A DNA stretch of 64,000 nt from Peristeroidobacter soli (GCF_004138485.1 NZ_RYEV01000004.1:804803-868802); one strand, 5' to 3'; numbered from the stretch's first letter, positions 44,660 through 54,472 are shown. The notes: generated by a model not told the origin, from the letters alone. Numbers and translations: made by a program.

Positions 44660-45870
44660 TGCGGCGGGTCGTGGTGACAGGCATGGGCATCGTCTCGTGC
44701 CTCGGGAATGATCTGCAGACCGTCAGCGAATCGTTGCGCATCGGCCGGTCCGGCATCCGCGCGATGCCTCAGTACGCCGAGTTCGGCTTGCGCAGCCAGA
44801 TCGCCGGCGTGCCCCAGATCAACACTCAGGATCATGTCGATCGGCGGGATTTGCGTTTCATGGGCGACGCGGCGGCATTCGCCGCGATTTCCTTATCGCA
44901 CGCCATCCGCGACAGCGGCCTGACTGAAACTCAAGTGAGCCATCCCCGCACCGGCTTGATCGCCGGCAGCGGCGGCGGCTCACCTGCCAACGTCGTCGAG
45001 TCGGCGGATACGTTGCGATCTCGCGGCGTACGCAAGGTCGGCGCAACGCGAGTGCCCCGAACGATGTGCAGCACCGTTGCCGCCTGTCTCGCCACGACGT
45101 TTCATATCAAAGGCGTGAGTTACTCCGTGACTTCCGCTTGCGCGACCAGCGCGCATTGCATAGGCGCCGCCGCAGAACAGATTCGATGGGGCCACCAGGA
45201 TGTGATGTTCTGCGGCGGCGGGGAGGAAGAGCACTGGTCGTTGACCGCGCTCTTCGACGCCATGGGTGCGCTCTCCGCCGGACGAAACGATCGGCCGGAG
45301 ACCGCCTCACGTGCCTACGACGCACAACGCGATGGTTTCGTCATCGCAAGCGGCGGCGGCATGATCGTGCTCGAATCGCTCGAGCATGCGAGTGCCCGAG
45401 GCGCGCCCATCATTGCCGAGCTCGTCGGTTTCGGCGTGACCGCCGACGGCGCCGACATGGTGCAACCCTCCGGTGAAGGCGCAGTCCGTTGTATGCACCA
45501 GGCGCTCGCGACCGTGAATGGTCCGATCGACTATCTCAACGCGCACGGCACCTCGACACCGCTCGGCGATGCGATCGAGCTCAGAGCGATCAGCGAAGTG
45601 TTCGGCGCGCAGATACCGCCGATCTCTTCGACCAAATCGCTCTCCGGTCATTCGCTCGGCGCCGCCGGCGTGCACGAAGCGATCTACAGTCTCCTCATGC
45701 TCCGCGACGGCTTCATGGCCGGCTCGGTAAACATCGAAGACATCGATCCGGCGTGCGCGCCCTATCCGATCCTGCGCGCCACTCGCGAGCAGCGCATCGA
45801 GACGGTCATGTCCAACAGCTTCGGCTTCGGCGGCACCAACGGAACCCTGGTGTTTCAGCGCTTCTCCTGA
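44656..45870 (+). CDS. fabB: 3-oxoacyl-ACP synthase I
   Basis: 404 residues. The KAS triad is visible: C162 in [12 protein letters not shown], a histidine in [12 protein letters not shown] (near 296) and a histidine in [14 protein letters not shown] (near 333). FabB elongates the cis-unsaturated acyl chain made by FabA, completing anaerobic unsaturated fatty acid synthesis. The fabA-fabB order and ATGA overlap indicate one operon. The 3' end overlaps the convergent terC-like gene by 16 bases. Confidence 0.95.
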   Translation: MMRRVVVTGMGIVSCLGNDLQTVSESLRIGRSGIRAMPQYAEFGLRSQIAGVPQINTQDHVDRRDLRFMGDAAAFAAISLSHAIRDSGLTETQVSHPRTGLIAGSGGGSPANVVESADTLRSRGVRKVGATRVPRTMCSTVAACLATTFHIKGVSYSVTSACATSAHCIGAAAEQIRWGHQDVMFCGGGEEEHWSLTALFDAMGALSAGRNDRPETASRAYDAQRDGFVIASGGGMIVLESLEHASARGAPIIAELVGFGVTADGADMVQPSGEGAVRCMHQALATVNGPIDYLNAHGTSTPLGDAIELRAISEVFGAQIPPISSTKSLSGHSLGAAGVHEAIYSLLMLRDGFMAGSVNIEDIDPACAPYPILRATREQRIETVMSNSFGFGGTNGTLVFQRFS

Positions 45871-46868
45871 GGCTCCGGTTTCCTGGCGGCAAACGGATAG
45901 GCGGTGCCCTTTTTGTCGCCCGCCGGGATCCATTGGGACAGCAGCATCGAGGTCGCGAGAATGGCGGCGGTGACGCCGAGCGAAACGCCGACAGGAATCT
46001 TATAGATGTCGATCAACAGCATCTTGGTGCCGATGAACAGCAGCACGACCGCCAGTCCGTAAGTCAGCAGATGGAAGCGCTCGTGCATGCCGGCGAGCAG
46101 GAAATACAGTGCACGCAGACCGAGAATCGCGAAGACATTCGAGGTCAGCACGATGAACGGATCGGTCGTGATCGCGAAGATGGCCGGGATCGAATCGACC
46201 GCGAACACCACATCGACGATGCCGATCAATACCACCACCAGTGCAAGCGGTGTGGCCAGCCGCTGACCATCGATGCGGGTGAACAACCGTTCGCCGTCAT
46301 AGCCGGGCGCGACGCGCATGCGCCGACGCAACCATTTCAGCGCGGGATTGGATTCCAGATCGGGCTCCTGCCCGGACGCCCACCACATCTTGATGCCGGT
46401 GAACACCAGGAACGCGCCGAATATATAGAGCACCCAGTGAAAGCGCGCGATCAGCCAGGCACCGACCAGGATCATGGCCGCGCGCAGCACGATGGCGCCG
46501 AGGATGCCGAACATCAACACGCGCTTCTGATACTCCCCCGGTACCGCGAAGTACGTGAAGACCATCAGGAACACGAAGACGTTGTCGACGGCGAGCGCTT
46601 TCTCGACCAGATATCCGGTCGTGAATTCCAGCACCTTGGTGTTTGCCAACGCTCTGGTGGCTTCGTCGGGACTCTGGCCCAGATACCACCACAGCCAGCC
46701 GGCGAACGCCGCGCTCACACCGACCCAGATCAGCGACCACACGGCCGCCTCGCGCATCGAGACCTTGTGCGCGCCCTGTTTATTGAGGGCAATGAAATCG
46801 ACGACCAGCGCCAGCACCACGAATGCGGCGAACAGACACCACATCAGCGGAGTACCGATAGAGCTCAT
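45855..46868 (-). CDS. TerC/Alx-family membrane protein
   Basis: 337 residues from ATG 46868 (GAGAGG upstream). Nine or so helices with the TerC signatures [23 protein letters not shown] and [37 protein letters not shown], where acidic residues in the membrane bind metal. Alx-type members export manganese. The leader contains a yybP-ykoY manganese riboswitch, which agrees with this role. Confidence 0.92.
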   Translation of the reverse strand: MSSIGTPLMWCLFAAFVVLALVVDFIALNKQGAHKVSMREAAVWSLIWVGVSAAFAGWLWWYLGQSPDEATRALANTKVLEFTTGYLVEKALAVDNVFVFLMVFTYFAVPGEYQKRVLMFGILGAIVLRAAMILVGAWLIARFHWVLYIFGAFLVFTGIKMWWASGQEPDLESNPALKWLRRRMRVAPGYDGERLFTRIDGQRLATPLALVVVLIGIVDVVFAVDSIPAIFAITTDPFIVLTSNVFAILGLRALYFLLAGMHERFHLLTYGLAVVLLFIGTKMLLIDIYKIPVGVSLGVTAAILATSMLLSQWIPAGDKKGTAYPFAARKPEPQEKR

Positions 46869-46907
46869 GACAGCCTCTCGCGAATAGAGCGGTCGACGCG
46901 AGACCGG

Positions 46908-47056
46908 CAGGAATAGGGGGAGGACCACGGCCGCTTCGGTCTTGCCACCCACGCTATGCGTGGTCTGCGGTGCCGGGAAACCTCATCACCCGCGTCGGGC
47001 GACGAGACTCCGTACTGACGACACGGCAGGAGCTGACGCTCCGGCTACTCCCCTCG
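46908..47056 (-). ncRNA. yybP-ykoY manganese riboswitch
   Basis: Read on the minus strand, the leader of the terC-like gene contains GGGGAGTAGC (47053-47044), a GTCGTCAGTACG segment, GGTGGCAAGACCG and a closing CCTCCCCCTATTCC. These are the hallmark loops and P1 strand of yybP-ykoY, which senses Mn2+ (and high pH in E. coli alx). Boundaries are approximate. It starts about 55 bases after the end of the next upstream gene. Confidence 0.87.
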
Positions 47057-47112
47057 AGAGGCGGCGCAATTAGACCACAAGCCCGGCGCCGTGGAGAACC
47101 CCTTTCGCGAAA

Positions 47113-48279
47113 TTATGCGAACCGCGTCGGCCGGAACGGCGCCAACAGGTCCGGCGCGATGCCGTCCAGGATCTCCTGGGTGGCGAACTGCGCGACGGCT
47201 GGCGCAAGCGTAATACCACTGTGGGTCACGGCGAGATACAGGTTCCCGACCTTTGGCGCGTAGCCAAGGACTGGAAAACCGTCCTCGGGCAACACTCGCA
47301 GGCCATGGCTCACTCGCTCGATCCTTGCGTCCTTCAACGTAGGAAAGTACCGAGCCGCGTTCGCCAGAATGCGCTGGCCCTGCTGCTCCGGAGTGCCTCC
47401 GTCGCTCGATCCTTCATGACCGCTGCTACTCACGATGCGACCATCGAGACTTTGTTTGACCGTGCTGGTGGGCGCGAACACCACTGAGTCCAGCAGCTTC
47501 GGTTGCGGCGCCGTGTGAATCAGCACACCGATCGAGGGCGTCAACGGCAACTTCACACCGAGCGAGTTGGCGAGCCATTGGCTGCCGAGACCGGCGGCCA
47601 CGACGACGGTATCCGCTTCGATATTGCCTTCGTTCGTCTTCACACCGCGGACTCGATCGCCCGCGACATCGATGCCGGTGACTTCAACCGGAAACTTTAG
47701 CGTCGCACCGAGCGACTTGGCTCGATCGAGCAGCACGCGAACCGCACCGACCGGATCAACGACGCCCTCCTCTTCATAGACGACCGCGCCGTCCACCCGA
47801 CCCAGCGACGCCTTCGGCAGCAACCCTCGCAACTCGTCTTCATCGACGCGCCGACCAGGATAGCCCCACTCCTGACAGATCCGCAGCGTCGAAAGCAACT
47901 TCTCCGTGGCGGCGTTCTGGTCACGCCAATAGATGGAACCGCCCCACTGCAACGGCAAAGCGCCGCCCAACTCCGCTTGCCAGCGTCGCCATCCGGCCAT
48001 GCCTCGCGCGTTGAGGTCGAAATACGGCCGCGACGACGATTTCGTCGATGCGTTGAGATAAGCGAACGAGTCGCCCGTGGTGCCGCTCGCCGGCGCGGTC
48101 TTTTCGAGGATCGTGACCTTCGCGCCCCGTCGTACCAACTGATACGAAATGGCCGCGCCGAGAATGCCGGCGCCGATCACCACCACGCGATCGCCTGATC
48201 GCGCGGCACGAGCGGAGGAACCGTAGGCCGCGGCAACCGCCGTTGCGCCCAGGAGCTGAAGAACCTTACGTCGATGCAT
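47113..48279 (-). CDS. Exported DadA-like FAD-dependent oxidoreductase
   Basis: 388 residues from ATG 48279. The N-terminus MHRRKVLQLLGATAVAAAYG resembles a Tat signal (R3-R4-K5), so the flavoprotein may fold before export. The FAD motif VVVIGAGILGAAISYQLVRRG is followed by a D-amino-acid-oxidase/dehydrogenase-type body and the C-terminal FPVLGYAPKVGNLYLAVTHSGITLAP. It probably oxidises a D- or secondary amino acid in the periplasm. It ends the operon of serine hydrolase, TonB receptor, NTF2-like protein and dipeptidase. Confidence 0.83.
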   Translation of the reverse strand: MHRRKVLQLLGATAVAAAYGSSARAARSGDRVVVIGAGILGAAISYQLVRRGAKVTILEKTAPASGTTGDSFAYLNASTKSSSRPYFDLNARGMAGWRRWQAELGGALPLQWGGSIYWRDQNAATEKLLSTLRICQEWGYPGRRVDEDELRGLLPKASLGRVDGAVVYEEEGVVDPVGAVRVLLDRAKSLGATLKFPVEVTGIDVAGDRVRGVKTNEGNIEADTVVVAAGLGSQWLANSLGVKLPLTPSIGVLIHTAPQPKLLDSVVFAPTSTVKQSLDGRIVSSSGHEGSSDGGTPEQQGQRILANAARYFPTLKDARIERVSHGLRVLPEDGFPVLGYAPKVGNLYLAVTHSGITLAPAVAQFATQEILDGIAPDLLAPFRPTRFA

Positions 48280-48291
48280 GGCCGATTCCAA

Positions 48292-49569
48292 TCAAGACCT
48301 GGCGAGCGACTGAACCTTTTCCCACACGCGCAGGAAATTGCCGCCCCACAGCTTGGCGATCTGCTCTTGAGAGTAGCCCCGTCGCAGCAGCTCGGCCGTG
48401 ACGTTCAACGATTCGCCCTCGTTGTTCCAACCAGTGACGCCGCCGCCATGATTGAAGTCCGACGAAATGCCGACATGGTCGATACCGATCTTCTTCACGA
48501 CATAGTCGATCTGATTCACGTACTCCTCGAGCGAGGCGCGGTACTCCGCAGAGCCCGTGACATCGTGGAACTCCTCGCTGTACTTCGCGAATGTTTCTCG
48601 AGACAGCACTTTCACGCCCTTCTCGGTGAGTGGCTGCACGCCCGCGATGTTTGCTTCCTGAGGCACGCCATATTTCGCGCGGATCGCGTTGAGCTTGGTT
48701 TGCGCTTCCGGCGGCAACGGACGCACCCACGAGCTGTAAGCATTGACCGCGACCACGCCACCATTCTTCTTGATCGCCAGCAACTGCTCATCGCTCAAGT
48801 TGCGCGGGTGATCGATGATGGCACGCGCATTCGAATGCGACGCGACGACAGGCGCCTTCGTCAGGCTCAACACTTGCGCCAGCGCGTTGCCCGACAGTTG
48901 CGACACGTCGATCACGACGCCCAGCTCGTTGAGACGTGCGACCGCCTTCTTGCCCAGCTCCGACAGGCCCTTGTGCTCATCGAGCTTGTCACCGAGCAGC
49001 AGATGCGGACGCGAAGAGTCGGCCAGATCGTTGTTGCCGTTGTGAGTGAAGCCGAACAAGCGCACGCCCTTGGCCTGCCAGGCATCGATCTGCGACAGAT
49101 CGTTCCCGATCAGGCTGCCGTTGAGAATGCTCAGCACGATGGCGAACTTGCCCGCCTTCTCGATGCGCCGGACGTCCGCCGGCGTGTAGGCGATCTCGGC
49201 GCGGTCCGGATATTTCTTGGCGATCGACGTGAGGATCTCGTATTTCTGCTCGGCCTTGGCGCGTGCCTGCTGCACGCCTTCCGCGGTTCGCGGGCCTTGC
49301 GGAACGAAGATCGCGATGGCAGCGCCCTTCAGAATGCCCTGCTCCACTTTGGGCAGGTCGAATTGCGACTCGCCGTTGTTGGCCGCGTCGAGCGCGCCGA
49401 CGCCGTACTCGAATGGAATGTCCAGGTGATTGTCGAACGTGACGATCTGCTTGTGGATGGCAGCGGCCTTCTGCAGGTTGTCCGCTGAGGGCGCGGCGAA
49501 AGAAGTCGTCGCAACGAGCAGCGCCACGGCGAGCCCGACGCGTGACTTACGAAACAGTGAATTGTGCAT
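48292..49569 (-). CDS. Membrane dipeptidase (M19, renal dipeptidase family)
   Basis: 425 residues from ATG 49569, with a signal peptide cleaved after FAAP or nearby. The zinc motif is VTFDNHLDIP (H-x-D). LFGFTHNGNNDLADSS, VIDVSQLSGNALAQVL, PVVASHSNARAI and HVGISSDFNHGGGVTGW follow in the normal M19 order. Such enzymes hydrolyse dipeptides, including those with a D-residue at the C-terminus. Only 12 bases separate it from the DadA-like gene, suggesting that freed amino acids are oxidised next. Confidence 0.92.
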   Translation of the reverse strand: MHNSLFRKSRVGLAVALLVATTSFAAPSADNLQKAAAIHKQIVTFDNHLDIPFEYGVGALDAANNGESQFDLPKVEQGILKGAAIAIFVPQGPRTAEGVQQARAKAEQKYEILTSIAKKYPDRAEIAYTPADVRRIEKAGKFAIVLSILNGSLIGNDLSQIDAWQAKGVRLFGFTHNGNNDLADSSRPHLLLGDKLDEHKGLSELGKKAVARLNELGVVIDVSQLSGNALAQVLSLTKAPVVASHSNARAIIDHPRNLSDEQLLAIKKNGGVVAVNAYSSWVRPLPPEAQTKLNAIRAKYGVPQEANIAGVQPLTEKGVKVLSRETFAKYSEEFHDVTGSAEYRASLEEYVNQIDYVVKKIGIDHVGISSDFNHGGGVTGWNNEGESLNVTAELLRRGYSQEQIAKLWGGNFLRVWEKVQSLARS

Positions 49570-49592
49570 GGTCGTGAGTCTCCGAGTCGCGA

Positions 49593-50072
49593 TTACGGCA
49601 GGCGGGTCAGCTGGCGAGCAACCAATTGCCAACCCTGCGGTCCCTTGGTCCAGACATCCAAGCCGGCGAGCCTGGCCACGCGAGGCTCGCTCCCCTGCTC
49701 GGCCACGTGGAACGCAAACCCTCCCGTCACGAAGGCGGTATTGCCATAGACACGAACCGCGATGTCGGTGAGATCGACATCGGTGAAGTCACGGTTCGGC
49801 ACGATGGTGCGATCGATCTGCTCCTGTTTCGTCAGCACGGCGCCATCGGTGTGTCCATAGGACAGATCGGCGTGATACGCGCGCTCCAGACCGGCACGAT
49901 CTTTCTTGATCACCGCCTGCTTCCACTGCTCGACCGCCTGCAGCACTTCGCGACGCTGTTCAGCCGATCCGGTTTCCTTCACGGGCGTGCTGTGTTCAGC
50001 CGCGTGGACCAGCGCCACTGGCGACAACAAGGTCAGCGCCACGAGCATGGGCTTGAGGGAGAATTTGTTCAT
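49593..50072 (-). CDS. NTF2-like (DUF4440/SnoaL) exported protein
   Basis: 159 residues from ATG 50072, with a signal peptide ending VHA-AE. The cone-shaped NTF2 fold is suggested by VLQAVEQWKQAVIKKDRAGLERAYHADLSYGHTDG and the later GNTAFVTGGFAFHV ... GLDVWTKGPQGWQLVARQLTRLP, with the closing W-x-L-V-A-x-Q pattern. Members are enzymes or binding proteins with varied ligands. It lies between a TonB receptor (9 bases) and the dipeptidase. Confidence 0.82.
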   Translation of the reverse strand: MNKFSLKPMLVALTLLSPVALVHAAEHSTPVKETGSAEQRREVLQAVEQWKQAVIKKDRAGLERAYHADLSYGHTDGAVLTKQEQIDRTIVPNRDFTDVDLTDIAVRVYGNTAFVTGGFAFHVAEQGSEPRVARLAGLDVWTKGPQGWQLVARQLTRLP

Positions 50073-50081
50073 GGGCCTCAC

Positions 50082-52553
50082 TCAGAATGAGAAGTTGAAA
50101 CGCGCGTAATAGATCGCGCCGGCGCCGCCTTCGGGCGACAGGTTCGAGTACAACGAGACCACCGGGTTACGCAGTGCCGGCAGCACCTTGTCCGGATGGC
50201 TGTCGAACAGGTTGTTCACGCCGAGCGTCGCGTTGAACGCGTCGTTGAAGCGATAGTCCGCGCTCAAGTTGACGACGTACTGTTCTGCGTAGCTCTGATC
50301 GAGCGCCGGGTTGCTGGTGTGGAACGTCTTGTATGTTCCGTAGCGAAGGCCGGCCAGGTGCGCGCTGAAGTTATCGAACGAATAGTCCGCCGCCAGCCGC
50401 ACGAACGAGGTCGGATTGGCCTGCTCGATGATGCCCGCGCTCTCACGACCGATCAGCACCAGGTTGCTGCCGGCCAGGACGCTCGGTGTCGGCTTGCGCG
50501 CAGTGATCTCCGTATCGTTCCTGTTGTAGCCCAAGCTGAAGTTGAGATCGTGCCCGCCGCCGAACGTGAAGCCATAGCGGCCCGTGACATCCAGACCGCG
50601 CGTGCGCGTGTCCGCCGCGTTGGTGAAGTACTGCAAGCCTGAGAACGTCGAGAAGCCAGCGGCATTCAGCGCCGCCGTCACCAGCGGACCGGACAGCACT
50701 TCCGACAGCACGATGCGATCATCGATGTCGATCTGATACACGTCAGCCGTCAGCGAAGCATGGCTGGCCGGCGTCCAGACGAAGCCGGTCGAAAAGTTGA
50801 CCGACTCTTCCGGCGTCAGGCTCGTCGCCCCCAAGGCACGTGCGAGCGCGCTGTCCACTCGGGCGAGACGGTTGGTGGCCAACACGCCATTGGTGATGTT
50901 TGGAATCGTGCGCGAGTACGCCGACTGACCCAGCGACGGCGCGCGATAACCTGTGCTCGCACTACCACGCCAGGCAAGGCTCGGCAGCACTTCATAACGC
51001 AACGCCAGTCGGCCGTTGGTCGTCGAGCCGAAGTCGGAGTAATGCTCGCTGCGACCGGACAGCGTGACTCTGAGCTTTTCGGTGAGCTCGTTCTCGAGCT
51101 CCACGTACGCGCCTTCAACGTCACGACTCAATCGCCCGGCATCATCCGGCGAAAAGCCGCCAAAGCCCTGCGATGCCGGCGTCGCGACCCGGCCCGCGTT
51201 CGGACCGTCGATGATGCGCACGCCGCCGTTGGCCCACGACCCGTAGTCGCCCTCGAACACCTCATAGCTTTCGTGGCGATAAGTCACGCCGGCCGCGAGC
51301 TGCAACGGTGCCGACAGCACCGGCACGTCGAACGAATGGGTCCAGTCCAGATTCACGCTGCTCTGGACGTTGAGCAGATCGCCGGTATCGAAGCGCGTGC
51401 CGCTGGCGGTGCCGAGGCTCGAGTTGTTCGTGTTCCACACGACCGACTCGACTCGATTGCGACCGTACGTCGCGCTCAGATCGAATGCGCCGAGCGAATC
51501 CGACCCGAACCTCGCGCCAAGCGTGGCGGAGGCATCCTGAGACTTGATATCCAGGAACGGTTGAAACCCGTCCGGAAACAGCGCGCGAACCGTTTGATCG
51601 GAATTCGGCTGACGCAAATTGCCGAAGCCGTGATCCTCGCGCCAACCGTACGAGCCGAAGCCGTACACCGTGGCCCAACCGATCGTGCTCTCGGCGTTGA
51701 CGAAAACGTTGTAGCGCTTGGAGGCGCCGCTGCCGTAGAACCAGTCGCGATTGTCGTAGGTCGACTCGCGCGGATCGTTGGCGAAATACATCTGGCGCGT
51801 ATCGATCGTCGACAGCCGCGTGGCGTCGATATCCCACGCGTCGAACGACACCGTGACGAAGCCATCGCCCGGCAGCGTCGAGCCGAGGCTGCCACCGACC
51901 GAATAGGTATCGCCATCGCCCTTGGCGTTCTTCGAGAACTGCGCCGACAGGTCGGAGCCCTCCGTGCTCTCCTTGAGCACGATGTTGACCACGCCCGCCA
52001 CCGCATCCGAGCCGTACTGGGCGGACGCGCCGTCGAGCAGCACTTCAACGCGCTCGATCGCATTCAAGGGAATGCTGTTCAAGTCGACCGTCTGCGCGCC
52101 TTTGGTCACGCCGGTGGACGCATTGAGTTGCGCCGACGCGTGACGCCGCTTGCCATTGACCAATACCAATGTTTGGTCGGCCGCCAAGCCTCTCAGCGCG
52201 ACGCCTTTCACGAAGCTCGCCGCGTTGCTCGAAGCCGCGGACGTCGGGAAACTGAAAGACGGCACAGTAGACTGCAGCGCTTCGCTGAGCGTTCGCGCGC
52301 CACTCTCGGCGAGATCGGCACCACTCACGACCTGAACTGGCGCGGCGCTGTTGAGCACCGTCGCCTCGCCACTGCGCGAGCCGATGACGACGACCGTGTC
52401 CACTTCCGATGGCTGCACGTTGGACGCGCCAGCATCGCTGTCTTGCGCGCATGCTTCGGTAGCCATGAGTGCTGCGCCATTGAGCGCCAGCAGCGTGGAG
52501 ATGACCAACCTCAGTGAGGCCTTACCCGAATTCCGAGAATCATGCTGAGACAT
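50082..52553 (-). CDS. TonB-dependent receptor
   Basis: 823 residues. Signal peptide, TonB-box-like VDTVVVIGSR (about 53-62), plug with ALRGLAADQTLVLVNGKRRHASAQLN and AIERVEVLLDGASAQYGSDAVAGVVNIVLK, then a barrel ending YARFNFSF. This plug type (LVLVNGKRRH, with a serine/asparagine-rich barrel) is common in receptors for peptides and oligosaccharides in TonB-rich bacteria. It leads the NTF2-dipeptidase-oxidoreductase genes, so a peptide substrate is likely. AAGGG lies about 12 bases before the ATG. Confidence 0.92.
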   Translation of the reverse strand: MSQHDSRNSGKASLRLVISTLLALNGAALMATEACAQDSDAGASNVQPSEVDTVVVIGSRSGEATVLNSAAPVQVVSGADLAESGARTLSEALQSTVPSFSFPTSAASSNAASFVKGVALRGLAADQTLVLVNGKRRHASAQLNASTGVTKGAQTVDLNSIPLNAIERVEVLLDGASAQYGSDAVAGVVNIVLKESTEGSDLSAQFSKNAKGDGDTYSVGGSLGSTLPGDGFVTVSFDAWDIDATRLSTIDTRQMYFANDPRESTYDNRDWFYGSGASKRYNVFVNAESTIGWATVYGFGSYGWREDHGFGNLRQPNSDQTVRALFPDGFQPFLDIKSQDASATLGARFGSDSLGAFDLSATYGRNRVESVVWNTNNSSLGTASGTRFDTGDLLNVQSSVNLDWTHSFDVPVLSAPLQLAAGVTYRHESYEVFEGDYGSWANGGVRIIDGPNAGRVATPASQGFGGFSPDDAGRLSRDVEGAYVELENELTEKLRVTLSGRSEHYSDFGSTTNGRLALRYEVLPSLAWRGSASTGYRAPSLGQSAYSRTIPNITNGVLATNRLARVDSALARALGATSLTPEESVNFSTGFVWTPASHASLTADVYQIDIDDRIVLSEVLSGPLVTAALNAAGFSTFSGLQYFTNAADTRTRGLDVTGRYGFTFGGGHDLNFSLGYNRNDTEITARKPTPSVLAGSNLVLIGRESAGIIEQANPTSFVRLAADYSFDNFSAHLAGLRYGTYKTFHTSNPALDQSYAEQYVVNLSADYRFNDAFNATLGVNNLFDSHPDKVLPALRNPVVSLYSNLSPEGGAGAIYYARFNFSF

Positions 52554-52921
52554 TTTTCCGACAACCCTTCGATACGAAGAACCGCGAGCAAAAGCAGCCC
52601 GTCGAGCACGACTCTTGGATAGAGTCGCGACCGCGTTGATCGATCCTTCGATGGGTAGGCGCTACGCTTGACGATGTTCCGATGCTGGAACTCGCGAGCG
52701 CCCGGCGTTTGCCGTGGCGTGAAATCAAACTGCGCAGCGATCCTAGCGTCGGCGAATCACTGTCGCCACGCTGCGCCGTTTTGAGATCGGGAAGTTGAAG
52801 AATGTGACCCGGCTGTGACCCGTCGACAACCGGTTATCGACTGCATTCCGCTGCGCTTGCGCAAAGCGGATCGACGCGACCTCTTCTGGGGCTATCGCAT
52901 CAGACGCTGTGTCGGGACGCG
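52554..52921. promoter_or_regulatory. Promoter region of the TonB receptor gene at 50082-52553
   Basis: This 368-base gap holds no supported gene. It has two direct repeats TGTGACCCG (52803-52811 and 52814-52822) 11 bases apart, about one helical turn, as seen at sites for response regulators. No terminator-like hairpin was seen after the serine hydrolase stop. Confidence 0.35.
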
Positions 52922-54472
52922 CTACTTCAGTCGTTTGAACACCGAGCCGGTGCTGAAGTCGAACCCCACGACCTGCCCGGCCGGGTCGAGCCGGAAGCTC
53001 ACAAAGAAATTTCGCGAGGCCATTTCGTAGGGCCAGCGCGGCCTGGCCTCGAACTGATCCTGATGCCAATGGCTCAGCTCGTACTGCATGCGGCCGGCAT
53101 CGATGACCAGCTTGCCGTTCTCGACATGAACTCGCGACTCGCCGAAGGCACCGTTGTCGGCGAACGTGCCGGTGTATCGATCGAGCGGCAGCGAAGGCCT
53201 GGTGCCCTTGAGGCGAGCGGCTTCCAACTCAGCGCGACGCTTCTTGCCGGCCTCCGCATCAGCGAGGGCCATGCGGCGAAAGCTGTCGCTCCATCGACTC
53301 GACACACCGCGACCGAGCGCGGCATCGACCATCGTCTGGAATGCGGCCATCGTCAGCATCGACTGGTCGGCGTTCGTGAGTACGACGATGCCGATGTTGT
53401 CATCGGGCAGGAACCCCATGAAGGTGCGGAAGCCGTCGATGCCGCCGGAATGCGCGACAACGTCGTGACCGCGATACGTGTGTGTCATCCATCCCATCGC
53501 GTACGCCGGATGACGAAACGCGTCGTCGCCCTCGCCCGCCGCTTCCGACCAGGCGCGATTGGCAAAGCGTCCACGCTCGGGCGTCTGCGGCGTGCGGGTT
53601 TCTTTCAAGGCGGCAAACGGCAACAGGGCTTTGCCGTTCACGGCGCCATCGTTGAGCTGAAACTGCAGCCACAACGCCAGATCGTGAGCGGTCGAATTCA
53701 CGCCGCCGGCTGGCAGCGCGTTGTAGTCCTCGTAGATCCAATCGATGGCCTGCTTCCGTCCCTGCACAGTGATATGCGGAGACGCAGCGTTGCTGTCTGC
53801 ACGCGCCACCGTGTGGTCGGCGTTCGTGCGGGTCATGCCGATGGGCTTCCAGAGCGTTTCAGCGGCAAAGGCTTCCCACGGCGCGGCCGTGACCGTTGCG
53901 ACCACTTCGCCAATCGCCGTGTACGAATCCGTCGTGTACAGATATTCGCTGCGCAACGGATGGCGCTGTTCGAGAAAACGAATGCGACGAACATGATCCG
54001 TCCGATTCGCACTGACGCGGCGGAACGTATATTCCGAACTGCCGAATCCGCTACGCATGCTGAGCAGGTCTCGCAGCGTGACTTCCGGTGTGTCGCGTTC
54101 ACGAGGCATCGCGAACCACGGCAGGTGCCGGATCACCGGATCGTCCCAGTTCATGCGACCGTCGGCGACCAGCTTCGCGACCGTGGTAGCCGCAAAGCTC
54201 TTGGACAGCGAAGCGATCCCGAACAGCGTGCGCTCATCGACCGGCTGCTTGCTGCGCAGATCGCGGACACCGAAACCTTTCTCGTGAACGATGCCCTCGC
54301 GCGTGACGAGCGCGATCGCCATGCCAGGCTGATCCCATTCCTTCAGCATCGCCGCCATGCGGGCATCGATCTGCGCGATCGGCAGCGCCGGGTCGCTGGC
54401 GGAGGCGGGAACGGCGACGAATGCCGCCACGACCAGGACGAATCGAACCAGGAATCGCGCAGATGCTTGCAT
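52922..54472 (-). CDS. Serine hydrolase of the beta-lactamase/PBP4* fold, exported
   Basis: 516 residues with a signal peptide. The nucleophile box is GIASLSKSFAAT (S-L-S-K). The tyrosine box reads YTTDSYTAIG rather than the common YSN, so the third residue is Thr. The HSG box is in VVAHSGGIDGFRTF. A C-terminal DUF3471-like beta domain (about 400-516) follows. Related enzymes are D-aminopeptidases or esterases. It precedes the TonB receptor on the same strand, 368 bases away. Confidence 0.88.
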   Translation of the reverse strand: MQASARFLVRFVLVVAAFVAVPASASDPALPIAQIDARMAAMLKEWDQPGMAIALVTREGIVHEKGFGVRDLRSKQPVDERTLFGIASLSKSFAATTVAKLVADGRMNWDDPVIRHLPWFAMPRERDTPEVTLRDLLSMRSGFGSSEYTFRRVSANRTDHVRRIRFLEQRHPLRSEYLYTTDSYTAIGEVVATVTAAPWEAFAAETLWKPIGMTRTNADHTVARADSNAASPHITVQGRKQAIDWIYEDYNALPAGGVNSTAHDLALWLQFQLNDGAVNGKALLPFAALKETRTPQTPERGRFANRAWSEAAGEGDDAFRHPAYAMGWMTHTYRGHDVVAHSGGIDGFRTFMGFLPDDNIGIVVLTNADQSMLTMAAFQTMVDAALGRGVSSRWSDSFRRMALADAEAGKKRRAELEAARLKGTRPSLPLDRYTGTFADNGAFGESRVHVENGKLVIDAGRMQYELSHWHQDQFEARPRWPYEMASRNFFVSFRLDPAGQVVGFDFSTGSVFKRLK

